Below are positions 25,631 to 32,619 of a DNA stretch of 32,619 nucleotides, in pieces. Below the pieces are notes generated by a model that was given only the letters and a program-made list of their open reading frames with translations, was not told the origin of the DNA and did not search any database. The position numbers were made by a program, and so were the translations under genes. The stretch is from Candidatus Woesearchaeota archaeon (lineage in GTDB: Archaea > Nanobdellota > Nanobdellia > Woesearchaeales > ARS49): the NCBI GenBank assembly GCA_016203395.1, contig JACQMV010000049.1, forward strand, positions 1 through 32,619, read 5' to 3'. Numbering within the stretch: position 1 is the stretch's first letter; every line of letters starts with the position of its first letter.

Positions 25631-26972
25631 GATTGCGCCTACTTGCAAGCAATTTAATCTCATAAACCATCAAATCTTGGTTTATGCCACAACGCTTGTT
25701 GTTGCGAGTATCATAAAGCCCTCCTGAAGCAGAATACACTTTAGCAAGGCAATCACCAGCGCACGTAAATTTAGCAATACAGTCAGCACAATAAGGCATT
25801 TTGTCAATAGTTCGCTCGCTCAAACGAGCTATCTTTTCCTTATCAAACACAAAACCGTCATTAGCATCATATGTTCCAATGAAAAAAACATTTGAACGAG
25901 GATCACTCTTCCTGCAAACCTCCAAACATGAGGTTACATCACCTGTAGGAACAACAAAAAAGTTTCTTCCAACAGCCCCACAAAAGGCAGTTGTAAACTC
26001 ATGCAGACGACAGGCAGAATAATCAACACCTACACCGAGTTCCTCTCCCACCTTACGCGCTTCAATAGCATACTTTACAAAATCACTACTACTAGGAGCT
26101 TTTGCACCAGTAGTAAAACAACGCCCTGTCTCTGCCAACGGCTCCAAATGAAAGCTCTTATTAGAAGAAATTTGTTTGAAAAATCTTACAATATCAGACA
26201 TGTAAAATACAGACTCCCGAGTTATTGTCGCTCTAAGACCATAATCCTTCTTATGCTCCTCAAGATACTTAACAGTTCTCACCACAGCATCAAAAGACGG
26301 CTGGCCTCCTGCTTTTGGTCGTTGAGTGTTTTGTATTACCTCAGGCCCATCAAGAGAAATATTCAGGTGACCAATATTCTCAGCAACCCACTCAAGAGTT
26401 TCCTGACTAAAAACACCATTAGTAGCACTATTAACCTGTCCTTTCAGTTCATGCTTTGCACACGCGTCTCTAAAATAAGCAACAGACATCTTAACAATAG
26501 GGAGAACGCACGCAAGAAGCGGCTCGCCACCACCATGAAAACCCAAAGAAGCATGCTTTGTTTTTAACTTGACAGCATTGTTGATAACCAAATCTATTGC
26601 TGCTTTCGCAACATTCCATTCTAAATCTTTCTCTGCATCTAAGCCCGCATTTGCATAACAATAAACACAACGCAAATTACACTTATAAGTTGGCATGAGT
26701 GTTACGCTAGTGGGCAAATATTCTCTTTTTCGCCCATTCTCACAAGTAGAAGAAGGAGTTTTCTTTTCCTCGTCAAGAATCCCGCACTCAACTAATGGCT
26801 GCAACTGAGGGTGCGTTTCAGAATCAACACCCTCTCTTGCAGCAGACTTTAACGCAGAAACAGTTGCAGAATTAACTTCTGCAACGCACCTGTTCAGAGG
26901 AGCATACAAAAGAAAAGAACCATTTTCAGTTGGCAGAACAAACAATTCTTTAACTGGCTTCAGTTTTGCCAT
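25605..26972 (-). CDS. Radical SAM/SPASM peptide maturase-like protein
   Basis: YKCNLRCVYCYANAG (CxxxCxxC), GFHGGGEPLL, SPASM-like C...CLEVC...YCADCIAKFTCAGDCLAKVY...CGINQ; N-terminal FLLYAPLNRCVAEVN segment. Confidence 0.9.
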   Translation of the reverse strand: MAKLKPVKELFVLPTENGSFLLYAPLNRCVAEVNSATVSALKSAAREGVDSETHPQLQPLVECGILDEEKKTPSSTCENGRKREYLPTSVTLMPTYKCNLRCVYCYANAGLDAEKDLEWNVAKAAIDLVINNAVKLKTKHASLGFHGGGEPLLACVLPIVKMSVAYFRDACAKHELKGQVNSATNGVFSQETLEWVAENIGHLNISLDGPEVIQNTQRPKAGGQPSFDAVVRTVKYLEEHKKDYGLRATITRESVFYMSDIVRFFKQISSNKSFHLEPLAETGRCFTTGAKAPSSSDFVKYAIEARKVGEELGVGVDYSACRLHEFTTAFCGAVGRNFFVVPTGDVTSCLEVCRKSDPRSNVFFIGTYDANDGFVFDKEKIARLSERTIDKMPYCADCIAKFTCAGDCLAKVYSASGGLYDTRNNKRCGINQDLMVYEIKLLASRRNHDNKQLTA

Positions 26973-26993
26973 AACAAGAGTATATTTGAAAGT

Positions 26994-27006
26994 AAGATTT
27001 ATATGT
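26994..27006. promoter_or_regulatory. Shared/bidirectional TATA-like element (agatttatatgtt)
   Basis: Lies about 25 bp from the rSAM ATG (26972) and about 25-30 bp from the TrmB-like ATG (27031). Confidence 0.55.
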
Positions 27007-27030
27007 TGGTGGTCGCTTTATGCGACTACT

Positions 27031-28284
27031 ATGAACTCTTTAGGGCTTACAAGCACTGAACAAAAGATTTTCACTGAAATACTTGCAAGAGGAGAAATCT
27101 CACTAGGAGAAATAATAAAGCATTTAGGACTGCACAAAGGAACAGTTTACAACAGCATAAGAAGATTACAGGCAAAGGGCTTTGTTGCATTCAGCGAAGG
27201 CGCGAATTGCAAAATTTATTCTATCAACCGACTCGCACTCAAAAACCTCCTTGATTCAGAACAAAAAAAACACAATGAAACAGTAAAAAACATTCAGGAA
27301 TTGCTACGAACGACAGCACAAATAAAACAGGACTCTGCAACAGTGCAGGTATTAACAGGAACAGAAGGATTCAAAACATTCTTCAACGACCTATACCGAT
27401 GGGGGGCAAACACAAAAAAAGAGTATTTGTTCATGGGAAAAGGCAATGAGATGATAGACTACCTTGGAATGAATTACTACAAAAAAACACAGATTATAAA
27501 GAAAAAACTCGGAGTGCAGTGCAGAGTAATTCTGAACGAAACATCAAGAATCCAACCAGTAAGCAAGTATGTTGTCGGAAATGTGAGATATATGAAAATG
27601 GACTACAAAAGCCCTGAAAGCACATGGATATACGACAGCAAAGTTGTCATAGTGCTCTGGGACTCAAAACCAATATACACAATAATAATCAGCAGTGATG
27701 GATTAGTGAAGAGCTACACAAGCTATTTTGAAAGAATGTGGCTTGATTCAGAAGGCGCAATAATAAAACTAGAATCATTCCACAAAGTAAACGTGAGCGA
27801 ACATGTTGAAAAAATGCAAAAATCATTTGAAGTATGCGGAATCAACTGCCTAATTCCAGTCCACGAAGGAAGAGCAAACATTATCCGCCTTTTGACAGAA
27901 AACGGAAAAGCAAGAATACTTATGGCAGATCCTAAAGGGAAAACCTTCAAAACAAGAATACGGCTAGAAGAAAGAAATATTAAGTCAATGAGCAAAAGCA
28001 GAATACTATACGAATGGAAATCAGTCATAGCAAACCTTAAAGACATTCAGACCATCACTGGAAAAAAAATAGAAATAAGAACATACAAAGAACCGATTGA
28101 CAGACGCATAATGATCATAGACGACAACAAATTCTTTTATTCAGAATACAGCAACACCCCTGCAAAATACGGAAGCTCAGAACCGCACCTGTTTATAGAC
28201 AAATCACTAAACCAAAAAGGCGCACTAGCAATACGCAAAAGATTTGAAGAATTATGGAAAAAAGCAACACCACTGCAAATATAA
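27031..28284 (+). CDS. TrmB-like transcriptional regulator
   Basis: MNSLGLTSTEQKIFTEILARGEISLGEIIKHLGLHKGTVYNSIRRLQAKGFVAFSEG N-terminal wHTH plus long sensor-like C-terminus; internal Met start preferred. Confidence 0.75.
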   Translation: MNSLGLTSTEQKIFTEILARGEISLGEIIKHLGLHKGTVYNSIRRLQAKGFVAFSEGANCKIYSINRLALKNLLDSEQKKHNETVKNIQELLRTTAQIKQDSATVQVLTGTEGFKTFFNDLYRWGANTKKEYLFMGKGNEMIDYLGMNYYKKTQIIKKKLGVQCRVILNETSRIQPVSKYVVGNVRYMKMDYKSPESTWIYDSKVVIVLWDSKPIYTIIISSDGLVKSYTSYFERMWLDSEGAIIKLESFHKVNVSEHVEKMQKSFEVCGINCLIPVHEGRANIIRLLTENGKARILMADPKGKTFKTRIRLEERNIKSMSKSRILYEWKSVIANLKDIQTITGKKIEIRTYKEPIDRRIMIIDDNKFFYSEYSNTPAKYGSSEPHLFIDKSLNQKGALAIRKRFEELWKKATPLQI

Positions 28285-28295
28285 TCTTTTTACCC

Positions 28296-28365
28296 ACCGC
28301 TGCTAATACTTATCAAAGAGCGCGTAATTCTTTTCCCGGACCTGCTAATACTTATAAAAGAAGCT
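28296..28365 (-). repeat. Two tandem short modules (ctgctaatacttat(c/a)aaag)
   Basis: ctgctaatacttatcaaagag and cctgctaatacttataaaagaag. Confidence 0.7.
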
Positions 28366-28374
28366 GTTGTTTTT

Positions 28375-28555
28375 CTACAGCCATTGTGACTTGATGAGTA
28401 GTTTAAATGTATCTTGTTTTGTTGTCACACCAAGCCCTTACCATGTGCTTGCGTTGTGTTTGCAACAGGGTGCAACAAATTGTATTGCTCAAGACAAATA
28501 AACAGTTGAGCACATTAAAGTTCACAGTCAGAGCACAAGGGCTGTGGGGCAAATG
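28375..28555 (-). repeat. MITE-like repeat, copy 4 (short form lacking a 45-bp 5' segment)
   Basis: Identity to copies 3 and 6; CAAGGGCTGTGGGGCAAATG end. Confidence 0.87.
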
Positions 28556-29077
28556 CCTCATTTGCTCAGAGAATTCTTAACAGAAGCTGCAAAGCAAAAA
28601 CTCCATTTTCCCAAACTTATTCTTGGCAGTGGCAATTATTTTATTTGTTCAGTGTATTTTTGGCATGACAGAGCAGATTTAACACTGCTGAGAATAACGG
28701 GAACGTTTAAAAACCACGCATTAATTCTCATTAAAAAGGTTAAAATGAACGACATTCCTGCAAAACCACGCGAATTGGCTTTTGAATTCAATCTTGACAC
28801 TCTGAAAGATGATCCGACACTACACTCGCTCAAAATAGAAGGTAAAACGATAGAAAAGCAGAGACTTGAAGATGCAATATACCATGACAGGTTCCCATTT
28901 AATCGCGATGAGTTTGAACTGTTCGGACTAGGCATATCGGGTATAGAGCGCGTACAAACCCGAATAGGAATATATCAACGAGTTGGAAAACCAACTGTAC
29001 GGCTAGATACTCTTGGTGGCAGAAGCGGGTATCATCGTATAGCAACATTAGAATATGAGTTACAAGAAGGAAAATGA
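28553..29077 (+). CDS. Hypothetical protein
   Basis: ORF 28544-29077; ATG at MPHLLREF lies at the repeat boundary. Confidence 0.55.
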   Translation: MPHLLREFLTEAAKQKLHFPKLILGSGNYFICSVYFWHDRADLTLLRITGTFKNHALILIKKVKMNDIPAKPRELAFEFNLDTLKDDPTLHSLKIEGKTIEKQRLEDAIYHDRFPFNRDEFELFGLGISGIERVQTRIGIYQRVGKPTVRLDTLGGRSGYHRIATLEYELQEGK

Positions 29078-29078
29078 C

Positions 29079-29378
29079 ATGGCAAACAGAAAATTAGACT
29101 TTATTGTGGTTCACGTGTCAGATAGAGCGAAACAAGCCACACTAGCCGAATTAGCAAGCGAAACCCACCTAAGAATGATTCAAGAAACCGCAGATGAAAT
29201 ACAAAGCGCAGCCACAAAATCACTAGCAATTACACAAATAGACAATGCCCCAGCCAATGTCACCGGATTAAAAATGACAGGCAAAACATCTGTAGAAAAT
29301 ATTGAAATAACATATACTACTGCTGACGGAGAAACTCATACAAAAGGATACACAAGAAAAGAGTTTTACGCGTTGTAA
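29079..29378 (+). CDS. Hypothetical protein
   Basis: MANRKLDFIVVHVSDRAKQ..., 1-nt gap after the upstream stop; likely translationally coupled. Confidence 0.55.
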   Translation: MANRKLDFIVVHVSDRAKQATLAELASETHLRMIQETADEIQSAATKSLAITQIDNAPANVTGLKMTGKTSVENIEITYTTADGETHTKGYTRKEFYAL

Positions 29379-29397
29379 AGTCTTGAACTGAAAAAAA

Positions 29398-31056
29398 TTA
29401 ACTCGGCATACCCGGCAGTTCTGGAGGCGGTGCAATAACCTCTCCAAGTTGACAATTATTTGAAACCTTCAACAAAATAACAGGAGGAACCTCAATAAAT
29501 CCATCCAACGGAATCCTTACATACTGATATGCTTGACTATCAAAGAAGTAAGCCCTACGTATCCTGCAATTACCTGAAATACCACGTAATGAAACTCCAG
29601 AAGATAATACACTAGAAAGCATCCTCTCTCTGCTTAGAAAATTCCAGCCCTTATACAATCTAATCTTGTCATAAGCCACCAAATCACTACCAAACAAAGG
29701 ACCATAATCAATCGTTCCGCTTTTTGCAGCATACACCCACGTGCCTGTGCTTACAAACTCACGAACTTCCTCATCGCTCATATCATCCAGCTCATCACGC
29801 TCTGGCTGAGGCCACACCCTCACATAATCCTGCGAAGGAAGCAAACCATAAATCACTTTAATATCCTCAACTAACAAATCTCCTTTCATTCCTTGATTCA
29901 AAGGATCAATAAGCCCGGGAACTAAATTCCAGCCATTGAACAATCTAACCTTGAAATGCTCTGGAAAAGGCTTTTCTGGTTCATTAGAAATAACAGACCA
30001 TTTGGACTCACCATTGAAGTAACCCAATCTTACAGCCCTGCATTTTGCAGCCAAAGGCGTTCTATACACACTTGAATTATACGTATTACCAAACTCATCA
30101 CCAAACTGAATAAATACCTCATAATCCAAAGGCAAAGCAATTGAAAGATAATGCTCTTTTGGATACCCACTCTGACCACCACCATTATAGCCCTCTCTGA
30201 ATTTATACTTGAAAAATACATTAATACTGGAAGCAATATCTGAATCTATGGAAATATCAGCCATCGGATACATTGTAAGCTCGCCAACATCAACAATATT
30301 CTGACCGGAAACGTTCGTCACAACTTCTTCCGGCAACGCATCAAAACGCGTCTCTCTTAAAGCCATTGAAAACCCATTAAAATTCTTACCGAGCGTGATG
30401 TATGCATAATCATAACATCCTCTGAAAAACGACCACGAACCACCAGTATTATCCTCTCTTGATGTATGACCCTCACTAAGCTTGAAATCGCTTGAAACAC
30501 TAAACTGAAAGTTACCATTCTCATCACTAACAACTTCTGAAGGCGAAAAATTATACGCACTCATTAATTGAGCACCTGCAATCGGCTCACCAGTTAGCTG
30601 ATCAACTAATCGTCCTTTAATCAAAATCGTGTAAACATCACTTTCTTCACTTTCATTCGCAACATCCACTAATTCTAATTCTTCTACTTCACCAAGCTCA
30701 TCATTTGAATCAGACAATACCACCACATTATCACCCGGCTGAATACTATCCCGTGTTGTAACAGTTGTGTCAGAACTTGTTGATTCAGAAGAAGACTCAT
30801 CATGAGACTGCTCTACACTAGTAGTTGTGTCTGTAACAGTAGTATCTGAGCTTGTTGAATCTGAGCTTGTTGAGCCAGTTGTCACTCCTGAACCTGCACT
30901 AGACTGTATAACACTATTAAGATTGATATCCTCTATGTCACCAAGCTCATCCAAATCATCTGAAACCATCCCCGTATTGCTTCCAGAGATAAAATAAAAA
31001 ACCGCAAGAGTGAGTGCTGCAATAACAAAAATACCATATGAGTTTTGCTTTCTCAT
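29398..31056 (-). CDS. Membrane-anchored/secreted protein with Ser/Thr-rich region and carboxypeptidase-regulatory-like domain
   Basis: N-terminal TM (YGIFVIAALTLAVFYFISG), S/T-rich stretch, IKGRLVDQLTGEPIAGAQLM...VSDENGNFQFSV. Confidence 0.7.
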   Translation of the reverse strand: MRKQNSYGIFVIAALTLAVFYFISGSNTGMVSDDLDELGDIEDINLNSVIQSSAGSGVTTGSTSSDSTSSDTTVTDTTTSVEQSHDESSSESTSSDTTVTTRDSIQPGDNVVVLSDSNDELGEVEELELVDVANESEESDVYTILIKGRLVDQLTGEPIAGAQLMSAYNFSPSEVVSDENGNFQFSVSSDFKLSEGHTSREDNTGGSWSFFRGCYDYAYITLGKNFNGFSMALRETRFDALPEEVVTNVSGQNIVDVGELTMYPMADISIDSDIASSINVFFKYKFREGYNGGGQSGYPKEHYLSIALPLDYEVFIQFGDEFGNTYNSSVYRTPLAAKCRAVRLGYFNGESKWSVISNEPEKPFPEHFKVRLFNGWNLVPGLIDPLNQGMKGDLLVEDIKVIYGLLPSQDYVRVWPQPERDELDDMSDEEVREFVSTGTWVYAAKSGTIDYGPLFGSDLVAYDKIRLYKGWNFLSRERMLSSVLSSGVSLRGISGNCRIRRAYFFDSQAYQYVRIPLDGFIEVPPVILLKVSNNCQLGEVIAPPPELPGMPS

Positions 31057-31087
31057 ACTCGCAACCCACACCTACTAGTATATAAAA

Positions 31088-31771
31088 CTATGGCAAGTCA
31101 GGCAAGTCAGGAATATCTCCTAAATCATCATCCAACCCTGGAAGAACCGGAGGAGCAATAATATCATAATCTCCTTCATTATCTGCTGAATAAGAATCCT
31201 GCGGTAAACCAGGAGGAGATGGAACCGGACTGCTTAAAGGAACTGTTGCAGAAGAAGTTCCAGATGATGCATAATACCCAGCAGATGACCCAGACGGCGT
31301 AGATAAAGGTGAAGAAGCACTAGAAGCAGATGACACAGAAGAACCAGCAGATTGCCTTGGAGTGTATTTTGCTGCAGAAGAACTTTTAGTTGGCAGCTTT
31401 TGCTGAGCAACGTTAGTTTTTGGCAAAGAAACAGGTTTGGAAACTGGCTTAGACACTGAAACAGAAGAAGAGGTTTTTTTAGAAACACTCTCAACCAAAC
31501 CCAAATCCTGACCTCTTAGAACAAGAGAGTCCTCAAACTCATCAACTACTGGCTCTGGCTTGAGAAAAGTAAATGCAGAAAACACAGCAAGCATCACAAT
31601 CACAATCACTCCAACATAAACACCAAGTTTTGGAAAAGGCTTTTTTACAGCAGCTGCAAGAGCAGCATCAACCTCTTTTTGAGGATAATGCGGTGCAAGC
31701 GCAGCATGAAGAACATCAGAACTATAGCCCTCTTTCAGCCGCTGCTTAACATATTCCAGCAAAGTATCCAT
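31088..31771 (-). CDS. Single-TM protein with Ser/Pro-rich extracellular region
   Basis: TM LGVYVGVIVIVMLAVFSAFTFL followed by a Ser/Pro/Lys-rich tail ending IIAPPVLPGLDDDLGDIPDLPDLP. Confidence 0.65.
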   Translation of the reverse strand: MDTLLEYVKQRLKEGYSSDVLHAALAPHYPQKEVDAALAAAVKKPFPKLGVYVGVIVIVMLAVFSAFTFLKPEPVVDEFEDSLVLRGQDLGLVESVSKKTSSSVSVSKPVSKPVSLPKTNVAQQKLPTKSSSAAKYTPRQSAGSSVSSASSASSPLSTPSGSSAGYYASSGTSSATVPLSSPVPSPPGLPQDSYSADNEGDYDIIAPPVLPGLDDDLGDIPDLPDLP

Positions 31772-31817
31772 AAATACTCAGCCAGCAGTGGGAGTATATA
31801 TTTCTTTTCCTTCACAA

Positions 31818-32216
31818 CTATGCAGCCATATCAAGCATTCTATCAGTTACTAACATAAGCCGCAAACCACCTTTTAATACTGCATCATGTATTATTGCAT
31901 GCGCGTTTTCAAGCTGTGATTTTGAATGCTTAACCTTTTCAGAAAGCTCCCAACTACTCGCACCACTAAGTATGCCAATCACAGTAGTACGATCTTGACT
32001 AAACTCAATCACTCCAGAAACAATATCTCCGGGAGAAAGCTCCTTGTTTTTATTCAACAAATCCCGTGCATTTATAGAATGACTTTCTGCCTGAGAAAAA
32101 GCAAAAATCTGCCTGCTAACAACATTCACAAGCAAAAAAATAGACTTATGTACTGGCTTGATTAACGCAGTCACAACAGATTTTGAAATACCGACACTAT
32201 CATCAATTACTAGCAT
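31818..32216 (-). CDS. Hypothetical protein (start MLVIDDSVG)
   Basis: ORF; TATA-like ctatttatt about 26 bp upstream of the internal ATG at 32216. Confidence 0.5.
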   Translation of the reverse strand: MLVIDDSVGISKSVVTALIKPVHKSIFLLVNVVSRQIFAFSQAESHSINARDLLNKNKELSPGDIVSGVIEFSQDRTTVIGILSGASSWELSEKVKHSKSQLENAHAIIHDAVLKGGLRLMLVTDRMLDMAA

Positions 32217-32331
32217 AAACACACGTAAAGCAAGAAGAATAAATAGTTTTCTGTTGAAAACTTCGCAATAGCCCAAAAAAAAAGCAAGTCAAAAGTTTGC
32301 CTATGCTAAAATATGCTTGAGTAAATGAACT

Positions 32332-32417
32332 TATTGCCAAACGGTTCTTATGCTCTGACTGTGAACTTTAATGTGATCAACTGTTTATTTGTCATGAGCA
32401 ATACCATTTGTTGCACC
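32332..32417 (+). repeat. MITE-like repeat, partial copy 5 (short form)
   Basis: tgctctgactgtgaactttaatgtgatcaactgtttatttgtcatgagcaatac(c)atttgttgcacc. Confidence 0.8.
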
Positions 32418-32443
32418 ACTGGAAATAACCTGAGTTGGTACTG

Positions 32444-32619
32444 CATTTTTCCCATAGCCCTTGCTAATTCTTATCTTAAATGGGGTTATAATTTATCAGC
32501 AGCCCTTGTGCTCTTACTGTGAACTTTAATGTGCTCAACTGTTTATTTGTCTTGAGCAATACAATTTGTTGCACCCTGTTGCAAACACAACGCAAGCACA
32601 TGGTAAGGGCTTGGTGTGA
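32444..32619 (+). repeat. MITE-like repeat, copy 6 (truncated by window end)
   Basis: cccatagcccttgctaattcttatc...ttgcaccctgttgcaaacacaacgcaagcacatggtaagggcttggtgtga. Confidence 0.88.

Noticed and set aside
9218-32619. Dispersed repeats as a CRISPR array
   Set aside because: Copies are kilobases apart, over 180 bp long and in both orientations, with no spacer regularity and no cas genes.

Overview
The window looks archaeal, possibly DPANN/Woesearchaeota-like. That is an inference from the family-B DNA polymerase, the archease-RtcB pair, TrmB and AbrB-PhoU regulators, and near-leaderless TATA boxes. Housekeeping and metabolic content: archease + RtcB, PolX with PHP domain, PolB, class II (B12-dependent) ribonucleotide reductase with NrdR, PduO-type cobalamin adenosyltransferase, HAM1/RdgB pyrophosphatase, a HELAHQ metallopeptidase, and tRNA-Leu(CAG). 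Accessory content: (1) a probable uncharacterised RiPP/cysteine-rich peptide operon (about 24.8-28.3 kb). It has a radical SAM/SPASM maturase, two tandem Cys-rich peptides with nearly identical leaders but diverged Cys-rich cores, a third small ORF, and a divergently transcribed TrmB-like regulator sharing the promoter. (2) A family of about 180-225 bp intergenic MITE-like repeats with terminal inverted repeats, at least 6 recognisable copies plus one decayed, and associated short solo modules. (3) A toxin-antitoxin island (MazF, AbrB/RelE, RelB/RelE) ending at tRNA-Leu and bracketed by an att-like direct repeat; one antitoxin carries an in-frame TAA. (4) Several structured intergenic regions and orphan proteins. 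All calls come from reading the sequence; no searches were run.
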